From Rothia nasimurium (GTDB taxonomy: Bacteria > Actinomycetota > Actinomycetes > Actinomycetales > Micrococcaceae): a stretch of 64,000 nt of DNA. The translations under genes were made by a program, and so were the position numbers. Positions within the stretch are counted from its first letter, which is position 1. Every line of letters starts with the position of its first letter. The stretch lies in assembly GCF_928391935.1 (NCBI RefSeq), contig NZ_CAKMTD010000001.1, forward strand, positions 1 to 64,000, given 5' to 3'. The notes beneath the pieces are model-generated. The model was not told the origin of the DNA, searched no databases, and saw only the letters and a program-made list of their open reading frames with translations. Positions 46,829 to 56,835 of the stretch are shown piece by piece.

Positions 46829-47992
46829 TTAGTTCTTCTTCTCGAGCATGAGGTCGATAAAGCGGTCAAAGAGGTAGGCGGCGTCGTGGGGGCCGGCGGC
46901 AGCTTCGGGGTGGTACTGTACCGAGAAGGCGGGAATGTCCAGGCAGCGCAGGCCTTCGACCACCTGGTCGTTGAGGCCCACATGGGACACTTCGACCCGG
47001 CCGAACTCGGCGTTGGGGGCGGTGACGGCGCCGTCCAGGGGGGCGTCGACGGCGAAGCCGTGGTTCTGGGCGGTGATTTCTACCTTGCCGGTGGTGCGGT
47101 CCATGACGGGCTGGTTGATACCGCGGTGGCCGAAGGGCAGCTTGTAGGTGCCGAAGCCCAGGGCGCGGCCCAGCAGCTGGTTGCCGAAGCAGATACCGAA
47201 GAAGGGGGTTCCGGTACGCAGGACGGATTGCAGGAGCTGGACCTGGTCGTCCGCAGTTGCGGGGTCGCCGGGGCCGTTGGAGAAAAACACGCCGTCGGGG
47301 TTGAGGGCGGTGATGTCCTCCAGGGTTGCACTGGCGGGCAGCACATGGACGCGGACGCCGCGCTCAGCAAAGCGCTTGGGGGTCATGGCCTTGATACCCA
47401 GGTCGAGGGCGACCAGGGTTGCCTTAATCTCGCCTTCCCAGCCCAGGTCGGCTGGCTCAACAACGTAAGCCTCTTCAATAGAAACCGAGTCAGCCAGTTT
47501 CTGGCCCTTCATTTCGGCTGACGCCTGGACCTTAGCCACCAGGTCTGCCAGGGGGAGTTCGGCCTCGGCCCCCGTGAAGATACCGGCACGCATGGAACCG
47601 GCGCTCCGTAGGTGGCGGGTCAGGGCTCGGGTGTCAATACCCTGAATGCCCACAATTCCCTGCTCGACGAGTTCTTCATCAAGGGAACGCTCTGAACGCC
47701 AGTTGGAGGGGCGGCGGGCGGCGTCGCGCACAGCGTAGCCTGCAACCCAGATTTTGCGGGATTCGGCGTCCTCGGTGTTGACGCCGGTGTTGCCAATGTG
47801 GGGGGCGGTTTGGACGACGATCTGGCCGGCGTAGGAGGGGTCGGTGAGGGTTTCCTGGTAGCCGGTCATGCCGGTTGAGAAAACCGCTTCACCGAGGGCC
47901 TGGCCGTCGGCCCCGTAGCTTTCGCCACGGAAAACGGTTCCGTCTTCAAGGACGAGGACGGCTGCACGAGAGTTGAGTGCTTGGTGAGACAT
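46829..47992 (-). CDS. carA: Carbamoyl-phosphate synthase small subunit
   Basis: Glutamine amidotransferase partner of CarB that releases ammonia. 387 residues: an N-terminal CarA domain ([40 protein letters not shown]) and a class I amidotransferase domain with the nucleophile in [12 protein letters not shown] (Cys) and the His/Glu pair in SVQYHPEA. It is 14 bases before carB. Confidence 0.96.
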   Translation of the reverse strand: MSHQALNSRAAVLVLEDGTVFRGESYGADGQALGEAVFSTGMTGYQETLTDPSYAGQIVVQTAPHIGNTGVNTEDAESRKIWVAGYAVRDAARRPSNWRSERSLDEELVEQGIVGIQGIDTRALTRHLRSAGSMRAGIFTGAEAELPLADLVAKVQASAEMKGQKLADSVSIEEAYVVEPADLGWEGEIKATLVALDLGIKAMTPKRFAERGVRVHVLPASATLEDITALNPDGVFFSNGPGDPATADDQVQLLQSVLRTGTPFFGICFGNQLLGRALGFGTYKLPFGHRGINQPVMDRTTGKVEITAQNHGFAVDAPLDGAVTAPNAEFGRVEVSHVGLNDQVVEGLRCLDIPAFSVQYHPEAAAGPHDAAYLFDRFIDLMLEKKN

Positions 47993-48047
47993 TCACACAC
48001 TTCCTGTTGGTGGGTGGTCAGTTCCGGTGGGCCCGGTTGCTTGATGT

Positions 48048-48572
48048 TTATGGGGTTGCTGGTAGGTGGGTTTCAGCCTGGGGCGCAAGCTGCACCATGG
48101 TGTCGTGAAGGACCTTTTTGTCTGCCGCATACTGGGTTCTAAAACCGGTGTCCACAGCAGTGCCGTTGAGCGTCCAGGAGAGGACGAGCAGGCCGTCCTT
48201 TTCGACGAATTTTCCGCTCATTCCGGCTTCGGTGCGTACGGCGATGATATCGGTGGCGGGGATCCAGAGGTCCTGGGCCCCGTCGCGGGCGATAATGACG
48301 CCGTCCTCAAAGACGAAGAAGGTGCCGGTTGCCTTGACTCCCAGGGTGTTGGTGGCGATTCGGTCGAGCCAGTCGCCCATGACGGTGGTTGCAATGTAAA
48401 CCCCGGGAACGGCGAGTAGGGATTCGGCGTCATCGTACTTGGCGGGGACTTCAGCAAGCTGCCCCACCCCGGCCTGGCGGGCCTGGCGCCTCGTCCAGCC
48501 TGCCCGCATAGCCCAAAATATGAGGACGCAGAGTAGGGCAAGAATCAGGGTGGGTATCAGCTTCTCAGTCAC
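48048..48572 (-). CDS. Membrane protein of unknown function in the pyr operon
   Basis: A 174-residue protein with one N-terminal membrane helix (about 6-22), a basic stop-transfer (RRQARQAG) and a soluble domain with a PH-like strand pattern (VPGVYIATTVMGDWLDRI, GTFFVFEDGVIIARDGAQDLWIPATDIIAVRTEAGMSG). A gene of this kind lies between pyrC and carA in many Actinobacteria; in Mycobacterium tuberculosis it is Rv1382. Its place in the operon suggests a link to pyrimidine synthesis or membrane tethering, but no function is known. Spacing of 25 bases from pyrC and 55 to carA fits co-transcription. Confidence 0.75.
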   Translation of the reverse strand: MTEKLIPTLILALLCVLIFWAMRAGWTRRQARQAGVGQLAEVPAKYDDAESLLAVPGVYIATTVMGDWLDRIATNTLGVKATGTFFVFEDGVIIARDGAQDLWIPATDIIAVRTEAGMSGKFVEKDGLLVLSWTLNGTAVDTGFRTQYAADKKVLHDTMVQLAPQAETHLPATP

Positions 48573-48597
48573 GGTCTTCTCCTACCAGTGTTCCGGG

Positions 48598-49908
48598 TTA
48601 GTCCTGGGAGACGGGGGTGTTGAGTTTACCCTCAAGCACCGTGGGGTGGCCACCGAAGAAGGTGGCGACGACGGCGCCGGGCACTTCCAGCCCCCGGTAG
48701 GGGTTGTTTTTGCCCTTGGTGGCCTGGCTTGCGGGGTCGATGACGCGGGTTGCAGCAGGGTCGACCAGGACCAGGTGGGCGGGTTCCCCCGCTGCCAGGG
48801 GGCGGCCCTGATCTTCTGCCAGACCGATTTCTGCCGGCTTGCTGGACATAATGCGGGCAACGTCGGCCCACGTAATGTAGCCGGTATCAACCAGGGTCTT
48901 CTGGATGATGGACAGGGCCTGTTCCAGGCCGGTCATACCGTTTGCGGCGCAAGCCCACTCACAGTCCTTGGACTCGGCCGGGTGGGGGGCGTGGTCGGTA
49001 CCGATGATGTCGATAATGCCGTCGGCAACAGCCTGACGTAGGGCCAGGACGTCCTCTTCGGTACGCAGGGGCGGGTTGACCTTGTAGACGGGGTCGTAGG
49101 TACGGACCAGCTCATCGGTCAGCAGTAGGTGGTGGGGGGTGACTTCGGCGGTTACCTTAATGCCGCGTTCCTTGGCCCAGCGCACAATTTCTACCGAACC
49201 CTTGGTGGACAGGTGGCAGATATGCAGGCGGGAGCCGACGTGTTCAGCCAGCAGCACGTCACGGGCGATGATGGATTCTTCAGCAACCGCAGGCCAACCA
49301 GCCAGCCCGAGCTCTGCTGACACCTTACCCTCGTTCATCTGGGCGCCAACCGTCAGACGGGGCTCCTGGGCGTGCTGGGCAATGACGCCGTTAAAGGTCT
49401 TGACGTATTCCAGGGCCCGGCGCATGAGGGCCGGGTCCCAGACGCACATGCCGTCGTCTGAGAATACCCGCACCTGGGCGCGGGACTCAGCCATAGCCCC
49501 AATATCAGAGAGGCGCTCCCCCGCCAGACCAACAGTGACAGCGCCGATAGGCTGTACCTTAACCCAGCCGGAGTTCTTCCCCAGCTCATAAACCTGCTCC
49601 ACCACACCGGCGGTATCAGCAACAGGGTTGGAGTTAGCCATGGCAAAGACGGCCGTGTAGCCGCCCAGGGCAGCGGCACGGGTGCCGGTTTCGACGGTTT
49701 CGGCGTCCTCCTGGCCGGGCTCCCGCAGATGGGTGTGCAGGTCAACCAGGCCCGGGAGGGCAATAAGCCCCTCGGCCTCAACAACCTGGGCGGCAGCGTC
49801 CTCAAGGTTCTGGCCAATCTCGGCAATCAGGCCGTCCCGAATGAGAATATCGGCGGTAGTCTCCCCCAGCAGGGAGGCACCCTTAATCAGGTAGGAAGTG
49901 GTAGTCAT
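48598..49908 (-). CDS. pyrC: Dihydroorotase
   Basis: Third enzyme of pyrimidine synthesis: closes carbamoyl aspartate to dihydroorotate. A type I zinc amidohydrolase of about 436 residues; the metal motif is LVDLHTHLREPG, then HLSTKGS, TPHHLLLTDE and the catalytic Asp in IIGTDHAPHP. The frame starts at ATG 49923, but ATG 49908 has AAAGAG at ideal distance and the upstream ATG has none. It follows pyrB by a short gap. Confidence 0.93.
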   Translation of the reverse strand: MTTTSYLIKGASLLGETTADILIRDGLIAEIGQNLEDAAAQVVEAEGLIALPGLVDLHTHLREPGQEDAETVETGTRAAALGGYTAVFAMANSNPVADTAGVVEQVYELGKNSGWVKVQPIGAVTVGLAGERLSDIGAMAESRAQVRVFSDDGMCVWDPALMRRALEYVKTFNGVIAQHAQEPRLTVGAQMNEGKVSAELGLAGWPAVAEESIIARDVLLAEHVGSRLHICHLSTKGSVEIVRWAKERGIKVTAEVTPHHLLLTDELVRTYDPVYKVNPPLRTEEDVLALRQAVADGIIDIIGTDHAPHPAESKDCEWACAANGMTGLEQALSIIQKTLVDTGYITWADVARIMSSKPAEIGLAEDQGRPLAAGEPAHLVLVDPAATRVIDPASQATKGKNNPYRGLEVPGAVVATFFGGHPTVLEGKLNTPVSQD

Positions 49909-49926
49909 CATCTTCTCTTTCATCGC

Positions 49927-50910
49927 TTAATTGCCGGGGTAGAAGTCGTTGGCGGAGCCGCCGGTCATGAGCAGGTAGAGCACCGCCATGCGGACGGACA
50001 CCCCGTTAGTGACCTGGCGGAGAACCCAGGATCGAGGGGAATCGGCCGCCTCAGCACAAATTTCCAGGCCACGGTTCATAGGGCCGGGGTGCAAGATAGC
50101 AGTTTCATGGGCCTGGGCATCAAGACGGGCAAACCGTTCCGGAGTCAGGCCCCACAGGCGGGAATATTCCTCAGAGGAGGGGAAGAAGGCCGCGTTCATA
50201 CGTTCTTTTTGAATACGCAACATCATGACGGCATCAACCCCAGACTCAATCACGTCATCCAGGTTGTAGAAAACCTCTGCCGGCCAGTTATCAATATCTA
50301 CCGGGAGCAGGGTGGGCGGGGCAACGAACTTGACGGTCGCCCCCAGAGTGGACAGCAACCAGAGGTTGGACCGGGCCACACGGGAATGCAGAATATCTCC
50401 CACAATGGCAACCCGCATACCCTCTAGGGTGAGCCCACGGGTAGCAACGCCCTCGACCTGGGCCTTGAACTGGCGCAGGGTCATGGCATCCAGCAGGGCC
50501 TGGGTGGGGTGGGCGTGGGTTCCATCGCCCGCATTGAGGACGGGAACATCAATCCAACCAGCCTCAGCTAGACGCTGGGGGGCCCCGGAGGCTGAGTGGC
50601 GGATCACGACAGCATCAGCGTTGATAGCTGCCAGGGTCTGGGCGGTGTCCTTGAGGGATTCGCCCTTAGAAACTGAAGACCCCTTTGCCGAAAAATTGAT
50701 GATGTCTGCTGAGAGGCGCTTCTCTGCGGCCTCAAAGGACAGGCGGGTTCGGGTGGAATCTTCAAAGAAAAGGTTGACGACGGTTCGCCCCTGCAGGACG
50801 GGTAGTTTCTTGACTTCCCGCTGGCCAACTTCACCCATATAGTCGGCGGTATCGAGGATGTTCAGGGCGTCTTCTAGGGTGAGGTCCTTGGTGTCTAAGA
50901 GGTGACGCAT
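49927..50910 (-). CDS. pyrB: Aspartate carbamoyltransferase catalytic subunit
   Basis: Transfers the carbamoyl group to aspartate. 327 residues; the carbamoyl-phosphate site [13 protein letters not shown], the Lys loop [21 protein letters not shown] and the Asp-site HPGPMNRG are all present. No regulatory pyrI is seen, as usual outside enterobacteria. It starts 4 bases after pyrR. Confidence 0.97.
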   Translation of the reverse strand: MRHLLDTKDLTLEDALNILDTADYMGEVGQREVKKLPVLQGRTVVNLFFEDSTRTRLSFEAAEKRLSADIINFSAKGSSVSKGESLKDTAQTLAAINADAVVIRHSASGAPQRLAEAGWIDVPVLNAGDGTHAHPTQALLDAMTLRQFKAQVEGVATRGLTLEGMRVAIVGDILHSRVARSNLWLLSTLGATVKFVAPPTLLPVDIDNWPAEVFYNLDDVIESGVDAVMMLRIQKERMNAAFFPSSEEYSRLWGLTPERFARLDAQAHETAILHPGPMNRGLEICAEAADSPRSWVLRQVTNGVSVRMAVLYLLMTGGSANDFYPGN

Positions 50911-50914
50911 GCGC

Positions 50915-51526
50915 CTACTCCCCCTTCTCGTTGCTTAGGTTAGCCGGGGCAATAACCACACGATCTGCAACCGCATCGGTTTTTTCAAGCAGGACCTGGA
51001 CTGATTCATCAGAACTGGTAGGTAGGTTCTTGCCTACGTGGTCTGCCCGGATTGGGAGTTGGCGGTGGCCCCGATCAACGAGGACGGCCAGGCGGACGAC
51101 GGCGGGCCGTCCGTAGTCCTTGAGGGCGTCCAGGGCTGCCCGGATGGTGCGGCCTGAGTAAAGGACGTCGTCGACCAGAACTACGTTTTTGCCGTCGATG
51201 CCGGTGGCTGGGAGCCGGGTAGGCTCCGGGGTTTTACCGGGCTTGGAACGCAGGTCGTCCCGGTACATGGTGATGTCCAGCTGGCCCAAGGAATAGGTGG
51301 GATTGAAGCCCGGATCTGTGTGGGCGATTTTTTCTGCCAACCGTTGGGCTAGGGGGAAGCCTCGGCGCGGAATACCCAGTAGAACCAGGTTCTCGCTGCC
51401 CTTGTTGGCTTCTAGAATTTCGTGAGCGATTCGGGTGAGGGCCCGATCGATGTCGGCTGCTTCAAGAATGACCCGCTGGGTCGCTTCAGCCGAGCTGGGT
51501 GTAGATACACCGGTGGTGTCGGTCAT
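50915..51526 (-). CDS. pyrR: Bifunctional pyr operon regulator / uracil phosphoribosyltransferase PyrR
   Basis: RNA-binding regulator of the pyr operon that senses UMP; also has weak uracil phosphoribosyltransferase activity. 203 residues; the PRPP loop is [21 protein letters not shown], with [14 protein letters not shown] near the N-terminus. A strong AAGGAGG (51534-51540) precedes ATG 51526. The transcript directly upstream carries a PyrR-type binding sequence, so it probably controls its own operon. Confidence 0.95.
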   Translation of the reverse strand: MTDTTGVSTPSSAEATQRVILEAADIDRALTRIAHEILEANKGSENLVLLGIPRRGFPLAQRLAEKIAHTDPGFNPTYSLGQLDITMYRDDLRSKPGKTPEPTRLPATGIDGKNVVLVDDVLYSGRTIRAALDALKDYGRPAVVRLAVLVDRGHRQLPIRADHVGKNLPTSSDESVQVLLEKTDAVADRVVIAPANLSNEKGE

Positions 51527-51531
51527 GTGCC

Positions 51532-51560
51532 GGCCTCCTTCCCCGCCTCACAGGACGGAC
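51532..51560 (-). promoter_or_regulatory. PyrR-binding loop and adjacent ribosome binding site of the pyr operon
   Basis: The minus strand reads GUCCUGUGAGGC at 51545-51556, a full match to the core RUCCNGNGAGGY of the PyrR binding consensus. CCG/CGG pairs on both sides form a stem with a bulge. The ribosome binding site of pyrR (51534-51540) begins only 4-5 bases downstream of this stem. In mycobacteria PyrR acts at this position as a translational repressor, and the arrangement here is the same. No terminator/antiterminator pair is seen, so translation control is inferred. Confidence 0.8.
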
Positions 51561-51650
51561 TTAAAGGTTGCTGTCACACCTCAATGTATCATGTTCCGCC
51601 TCGCCCCGGTGGAATTTGAGACACATGTCAGTAGGTACCACTTAAAACAG

Positions 51651-51677
51651 AAAAACCCACCAGTTAGGTGGGTTTTT
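51651..51677 (-). terminator. Intrinsic terminator after nusB
   Basis: A perfect 11-bp stem AAAAACCCACC/GGTGGGTTTTT (51651-51661 with 51667-51677) and 5-base loop 17 bases after the nusB stop, with T-rich ends on both strands. It separates efp-nusB from the pyr operon. Confidence 0.9.
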
Positions 51678-51693
51678 CCGATTTAGATGGTAC

Positions 51694-52104
51694 CTAAGCG
51701 AGGAGGGTGGGCTTAACCTGACGGAGACGGTCCAGCAGACCATTGACGAACTTAGGAGAATCGTCAGTGGAGAGCAGACGCACCAGCCCGGTTGCCTCAG
51801 AGATGGCAACAGCGTCGGGAATCTCGTCGTTAAAGAGCAACTCCCAGGCGCCCAGCCGGAGGGCTACCCTATCAACACTAGGCATACGGTCCATCGTCCA
51901 GTCCTGCGCGTAGGTTTCAATGTACTCACGGATCTCTTCGTCGTGGTCGCGGACGCCACGCACAATCTGCTCCGAGTACAAGGAAATCTGGGCTGAGGTG
52001 TAGACCCGGCGACGGGTCAGGACGTCAATGACGTCCTCCCCCCGCTGGTCAGCCTCAAACAGGACCTCGAGGGCACGAAGTCGAGCTTTAGTTCTTGAAT
52101 TCAC
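51694..52104 (-). CDS. nusB: Transcription antitermination protein NusB
   Basis: Binds boxA RNA with S10 during rRNA transcription. 136 residues, all-helical: RTKARLRALEVLFEADQRGEDV, then the core VDRVALRLGAWELLFNDEIPDAVAISEATGLVRLLSTDDSPKFVNGLLDRL. It starts 5 bases after efp stops. Confidence 0.95.
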   Translation of the reverse strand: MNSRTKARLRALEVLFEADQRGEDVIDVLTRRRVYTSAQISLYSEQIVRGVRDHDEEIREYIETYAQDWTMDRMPSVDRVALRLGAWELLFNDEIPDAVAISEATGLVRLLSTDDSPKFVNGLLDRLRQVKPTLLA

Positions 52105-52109
52105 GATAC

Positions 52110-52673
52110 TTAGTCGTTGACGCGACCCAGGTAGTCACCGGTGCGGGTATCAACCTTCACCTTAGTACCGGTTTCCAGGAAGAGGGGAACCTGAATCTCA
52201 GCGCCAGTCTCAACGGTTGCAGGCTTGGTGCCACCGGTTGCGCGGTCGCCCTGCAGGCCGGGCTCGGTGTAGGTGATTTCCAGAACAACCGAAGCGGGAA
52301 GTTCAATGTAGAGGGGGGAACCCTCGTGCATAGCGATGGTTGCAGTCTGATTTTCGAGCATGTACTTGGCGGCGTCGCCAACGGTAACCTCGGGAACGTT
52401 GATCTGGTCGTAGGTCTTCATGTCCATGAAGACGTAATCGGTGCCGTCCTGGTAGAGGTACTGGTAGTCGGAACGGTCAACAGTTGCAGTCTCAACCTTG
52501 GCGCCAGCGTTAAAGGTCTTGTCGACGACCTTGCCGGAGGTTACGTTACGCAGCTTGGTGCGGACGAAAGCGCCACCCTTGCCGGGCTTGACGTGCTGGA
52601 ATTCGATGACGGACCACAGGTTGCCGTCAATCTTGAGTACGACACCGTTCTTAATGTCTGCGGTAGTAGCCAA
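52110..52673 (-). CDS. efp: Elongation factor P
   Basis: Relieves ribosome stalling at proline runs. 187 residues, three beta-barrel domains: the N-terminal KOW-like domain carries the loop [15 protein letters not shown] with Lys32 at the tip (the modified residue in other bacteria), and domain III ends with [15 protein letters not shown]. First gene of efp-nusB. Confidence 0.96.
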   Translation of the reverse strand: MATTADIKNGVVLKIDGNLWSVIEFQHVKPGKGGAFVRTKLRNVTSGKVVDKTFNAGAKVETATVDRSDYQYLYQDGTDYVFMDMKTYDQINVPEVTVGDAAKYMLENQTATIAMHEGSPLYIELPASVVLEITYTEPGLQGDRATGGTKPATVETGAEIQVPLFLETGTKVKVDTRTGDYLGRVND

Positions 52674-52818
52674 GAGAGTCTCCTCTAGAATGTTTAGTTT
52701 TCAATAAGCTTTTCGGGGTAAACCGTAGAACAGTCTACCGGGTTCTGGCAGGGTTTGGCAGATTAGTTGGCGTGTTTCACACCCTACCGGCTCCCCCCTC
52801 GTCCGCCCCTCTAAACAG

Positions 52819-52852
52819 GCAGGGGTTCCCACAGCGCGGTGGGAACCCCTGC
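52819..52852 (-). terminator. Hairpin terminator after aroB
   Basis: A perfect 14-bp stem (52819-52832 with 52839-52852) with a 6-base loop, 25 bases after the aroB stop; it closes the nine-gene operon from 62188. Confidence 0.85.
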
Positions 52853-52877
52853 TGGAAAAGTCGGTAGCCGGGTGAAC

Positions 52878-53972
52878 CTAGTCAGCGATTTCCTGGTAGG
52901 TCATGAAGAGAATAGAGTCGTCTGGAACCTCGTAGATTCGAGGACGGCCCAGGCCCTCCAGGACCACGAACCGCAGCATATTGCCCCTGGCCTTCTTATC
53001 CCGACGCATGGTCTCAATGAGCTTAGGCCAGCGATCTGCCGGGTAGCTGGTGGGCAAATCCAGGGCGGCACAGATTGAACGGGTCCGCTCTACGGTAGCC
53101 TCATCAAGGTAGCCTGCTGCCAGGGAAAGCTCAGCTGCAAAGACCATGCCGACGGCAACAGCCGCCCCGTGACGCCACTGGTAGCGTTCAGCGTGCTCGA
53201 TGGCGTGCCCCAGGGTGTGTCCATAGTTCAGGAACTCCCGGCGTCCGCTCTCCTTTAAATCATCGGATACGACCTCAGCCTTGACCCTGATGGATCGTTC
53301 GATCAATTCCCGCACCACAGCAGACTGGGAATCACGGATCTCCGTAGGGTTAGCCTCAATCAGATCAAGAATCACAGGGTCAGCTATGAAACCACATTTA
53401 ATGACCTCAGCCATACCCGTCAGCAGCTCATGCTGGGGTAAGGTCCGCAGAACACCCAGTTCGCACAGAACCGCAGCAGGAGGGTGGAAAGCCCCAACCA
53501 GGTTCTTCCCCTCGGCAGTGTTAATGCCGGTCTTACCGCCCACAGCAGCGTCCACCATGCCCAGCAGGGTGGTCGGAATGTGAATCACCTTCACGCCCCG
53601 AAGCCAGGTTGCTGCGACAAAGCCGGCCAGGTCAGTGACAGCTCCGCCACCCACCGAAATGATGGCGTCGGTGCGGGTAAAGTCGTTCTGGCCTAAGACC
53701 TGCCAACAGAAGGCGGCAACCTGAATGTGCTTGCCCTCCTCCGCGTCAGGAATCTCTGCCGAATAGGCCTCATAGCCGGCAGTTTTCATCTGATCCATGA
53801 CCAGCTCACCGGTTGATCGCAGGGCCCGGGGGTGAATCACGAGGATCCGCTGGGTTCGATTACCCAGGATCCCGGGAATTTCACCCAGCAGGTTATGCCC
53901 CACAAGAACGTCGTAGTTCTCGCTGGGCTGGGTGCCGGTTACAGAAATGACGGTATTGGCTACGTCAGTCAC
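52878..53972 (-). CDS. aroB: 3-dehydroquinate synthase
   Basis: Second step of the shikimate pathway. 364 residues; NAD-binding GGGAVTDLAGFVAATWLRG, TTLLGMVDAAVGGKTGIN, and the metal ligands in IKCGFIADP, NYGHTLGHAIEH. GTG 53972 overlaps the aroK stop by four bases (GTGA). Last gene of aroE-aroC-aroK-aroB. Confidence 0.96.
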   Translation of the reverse strand: MTDVANTVISVTGTQPSENYDVLVGHNLLGEIPGILGNRTQRILVIHPRALRSTGELVMDQMKTAGYEAYSAEIPDAEEGKHIQVAAFCWQVLGQNDFTRTDAIISVGGGAVTDLAGFVAATWLRGVKVIHIPTTLLGMVDAAVGGKTGINTAEGKNLVGAFHPPAAVLCELGVLRTLPQHELLTGMAEVIKCGFIADPVILDLIEANPTEIRDSQSAVVRELIERSIRVKAEVVSDDLKESGRREFLNYGHTLGHAIEHAERYQWRHGAAVAVGMVFAAELSLAAGYLDEATVERTRSICAALDLPTSYPADRWPKLIETMRRDKKARGNMLRFVVLEGLGRPRIYEVPDDSILFMTYQEIAD

Positions 53973-54589
53973 GCTTGCTCTTTCCGTTGGGAGATAATGA
54001 AGTTCTGAATTTCTGCGGCCATATCAGCAATACCCCGGCCCCCACAGGCATTGAGGGTGTAGCTTGCTAAGGACTCGTACCGCTCCTTGCGGGTTTCGAA
54101 GATTGCTGTCCATCGTTCAACCGGGTTCGGCTGAAGTAGGGGGCGGGTTTTGCTGTTTTGAATACGCGGGGCTACGGTTTCAGCGTCCACCTGAATGTAG
54201 ATCACCGTTTCACCCTTCAGCATGTCCGCAACAGCAGGTGTCATGGGTGCTCCCCCACCCAGTGAAAAAATGGTGTTGCGGCGGGCCGGGGAGGTGAGGA
54301 CGTCCTGAATCACCTCGGCTTCAATTCGACGAAACTCTGCCTCACCCAGGTCTGAAAAAAGTTGGGCAACTTCACCGTATTTCTCGACGATGAGGTGGTC
54401 AGAGTCTAAGAATTCATAGCCGTAAAAGCGGGCCAGGTGGGAACCTATATAGGACTTACCAGCTGCCATGGGGCCGATGATGACCACTGGCCTGGTTCGT
54501 TCTATATAGGTTTCCTGCACCTCGCGCACCTGGTTGGGCCCCAGGGCCTCCGTCATATCGATCGCGTGGTGACGAGATCGGGCGGGCAT
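53969..54589 (-). CDS. aroK: Shikimate kinase
   Basis: Phosphorylates shikimate. About 206 residues; the P-loop reads GPMAAGKS and the shikimate-binding region is FLDSDHLIVEKYG, then FSLGGGAPM and TRPLL. At 206 residues it is longer than most (about 170) because of a roughly 35-residue N-terminal extension (ARSRHHAIDMTEALGP...). ATG 54589 begins 2 bases after the aroC stop; the frame also allows GTG 54604 or ATG 54556. Confidence 0.9.
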   Translation of the reverse strand: MPARSRHHAIDMTEALGPNQVREVQETYIERTRPVVIIGPMAAGKSYIGSHLARFYGYEFLDSDHLIVEKYGEVAQLFSDLGEAEFRRIEAEVIQDVLTSPARRNTIFSLGGGAPMTPAVADMLKGETVIYIQVDAETVAPRIQNSKTRPLLQPNPVERWTAIFETRKERYESLASYTLNACGGRGIADMAAEIQNFIISQRKEQA

Positions 54590-54591
54590 GG

Positions 54592-55806
54592 TTAGGCATC
54601 CCACCCAGCGACGTTTGACTCCCAGGCTAGGGAGGCGGGGATAGCCTCTAGGTAGGAATCCATGTTACGGCGGGTCTCGGTGATGGAGTCGCCACCAAAT
54701 TTTTCAAGGGCGGCTTCTGCCAGGACCAGGGCAACCATTGCTTCTGCGACAACACCTGCAGCCGGTACAGCGCACACGTCGGACCGCTGGTGGTGGGCGC
54801 GGGCGACCTCACCGGTTGAGGTATCAATGGTGGCTAGGGCCTTGGGGACGGTTGCAATCGGCTTCATGGCTGCACGAACCCGGAGCAGATCACCGATAGT
54901 CATGCCGCCTTCAATGCCACCGGCCCGGTTGGATACACGCTGGACGCCGTTTTCTCCGGGGACGATTTCGTCGTGGGCCTGGGTGCCGGGGCGCTTGGCG
55001 GTTTCGAAACCATCGCCCACTTCAACACCCTTAATAGCCTGAATACCCATGAGGGCAGCGGCCAGTCGGGCGTCGAGACGGCGGTCCCAGTGGACGTAGG
55101 AGCCAAGTCCAGGGGGCAGGCCGTAGGCCAGGACCTCAACAACACCACCGAGGGTTTCACCGTCCTTGTGGGCCTTATCGACGGTAGCGACCATAGCCTC
55201 TGAGGTGGCTGAATCGAAGCAGCGCAGGGGATCGGCGTCGAGGTAGGCGACATCCTTGGGGGTAGGACGGGGGGCGTCGGCAGGAGCAGCGGTTCCGGCA
55301 ATGGCGGTGGTATGGCTAACGAGCTGAACGCCCAGGGCCTTAAGAATCTGGGCCGCTACTACACCTAGGGCGACGCGGGTGGCAGTCTCACGGGCACTTG
55401 CACGCTCAAGCACAGGCCGGGACTCATCAAATCCATACTTCTGCATACCGGCAAAATCAGCGTGACCAGGACGCGGGCGGGTCAGTGCAGCGTTTCGGGC
55501 CCGGCCTTCAATCAGGGCAGGATCTACAGGGTCAGATGACATGACATCAACCCACTTAGGCCACTCAGTATTGGCGATCTCAATAGCAACAGGGCCGCCC
55601 TGGGTCTTGCCGTGACGGACACCCCCGAGAATGCGGACGCGGTCCTCTTCAAACTTCATTCGCGCCCCACGGCCGTAACCTAGTCGGCGGCGGGCCAGGG
55701 CGTCACGAACCATCTCGCTAGTTAGTTCTACACCGGCAGGTACACCTTCAATGATTCCGACTAGTGCTTCGCCGTGTGATTCACCGGCTGTAAGCCATCG
55801 CAGCAT
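54592..55806 (-). CDS. aroC: Chorismate synthase
   Basis: Last step to chorismate, needs reduced FMN. 404 residues: [21 protein letters not shown] with the catalytic His, [51 protein letters not shown] and [18 protein letters not shown] good AAGAGG precedes ATG 55806. The about 100 bases between it and aroE hold no gene. Confidence 0.97.
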   Translation of the reverse strand: MLRWLTAGESHGEALVGIIEGVPAGVELTSEMVRDALARRRLGYGRGARMKFEEDRVRILGGVRHGKTQGGPVAIEIANTEWPKWVDVMSSDPVDPALIEGRARNAALTRPRPGHADFAGMQKYGFDESRPVLERASARETATRVALGVVAAQILKALGVQLVSHTTAIAGTAAPADAPRPTPKDVAYLDADPLRCFDSATSEAMVATVDKAHKDGETLGGVVEVLAYGLPPGLGSYVHWDRRLDARLAAALMGIQAIKGVEVGDGFETAKRPGTQAHDEIVPGENGVQRVSNRAGGIEGGMTIGDLLRVRAAMKPIATVPKALATIDTSTGEVARAHHQRSDVCAVPAAGVVAEAMVALVLAEAALEKFGGDSITETRRNMDSYLEAIPASLAWESNVAGWDA

Positions 55807-55908
55807 CTCAAACCTCTTAACAGTCTCAGGAGTCTTCTCTTATCCCTTAGATTTCCAAAAATACACCCTGATAGCAAACCAGGGGTTCATCATTCGGGAG
55901 GAAATTTT

Positions 55909-56835
55909 TTATATGGTGAGCAGGCTAGGGTCCCAAATCATCTGGGGTACATAATCTGTAGCAGGTAAGCCGACTGCCTCCCTCATAGCCTGCAGAACAA
56001 GCTCCTGGCGAGGGAGCGGCTCATGGACCGGGTGGTTCACAAAGAGTTTTACCTGGTCTACCGCCTGGTACATCAACATTTCAAGACCGCTAGTGATCCT
56101 CCCGCCACGGGATTCCCAGTCCAGGGCAAGAGCTGAGGGCCAGGGGTCATAGGAAACATCAAGGAGGGTCCCAGCTGTTTCCCCAGCTGCTTCTTCCATC
56201 AGATGGTCAGCTGCCCCCGAGGGAAGCGTAGAAACAGTGACATCATGGCGGGTATAGCAACTACCGAAATCATCAAGATGGCGGAAATGGAGAACCACTC
56301 CCAAACGGTCTGCAGCGGCACGGACAGAAGCAGCTCGGCTAGCATCCCGGACATACACCGTGACGCTTGTTGCCCCCAAGCAACGCAAAGCAGCCAAGGC
56401 CGCAGTGGCCGTCCCTCCCCCACCTAAAATAGCCGGGTGCTCAACGGCACCCGAAAAGCCAGCATTACCCAAGGCATTGACGATACCTGAGACGTCCGTA
56501 TTATGCCCCTGGGCCGAAACCTGGCCTTCACCAGAAGAAACCCAGTAAACGGTATTCACTACCCCCACAGCTTCAGCGAAAGGGGTCAGGGCATCAAGGT
56601 ATGAGATAACAGCACTTTTCAGCGGCATCGTCACAGAAAAGCCCTGAGTTGAAGGATCAGAACCCTGCTTCCTAAAAACTTCAGAAAGCTGCTCTTCAGT
56701 AGTATCAAGGGCAGAGTAAGACATCTCAAGCCCCAAGGCCTGATAGGCGGCCTGATGCAAAAGCGGCGATTTACTGTGCTTAATGGGATGCCCCAAGACA
56801 TAGGCCTTGGGGCAAACCGGAGAATGATGACTCAT
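55909..56835 (-). CDS. aroE: Shikimate dehydrogenase
   Basis: Reduces 3-dehydroshikimate to shikimate with NADPH. 308 residues; the N-terminal shikimate-binding signature is YVLGHPIKHSKSPLLHQAAY, with VTMPLKSAV bearing the catalytic Lys, and the Rossmann region ILGGGGTATAALAALR. The start ATG abuts the mltG stop with no gap. It heads the four aro genes of the operon. Confidence 0.92.
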   Translation of the reverse strand: MSHHSPVCPKAYVLGHPIKHSKSPLLHQAAYQALGLEMSYSALDTTEEQLSEVFRKQGSDPSTQGFSVTMPLKSAVISYLDALTPFAEAVGVVNTVYWVSSGEGQVSAQGHNTDVSGIVNALGNAGFSGAVEHPAILGGGGTATAALAALRCLGATSVTVYVRDASRAASVRAAADRLGVVLHFRHLDDFGSCYTRHDVTVSTLPSGAADHLMEEAAGETAGTLLDVSYDPWPSALALDWESRGGRITSGLEMLMYQAVDQVKLFVNHPVHEPLPRQELVLQAMREAVGLPATDYVPQMIWDPSLLTI

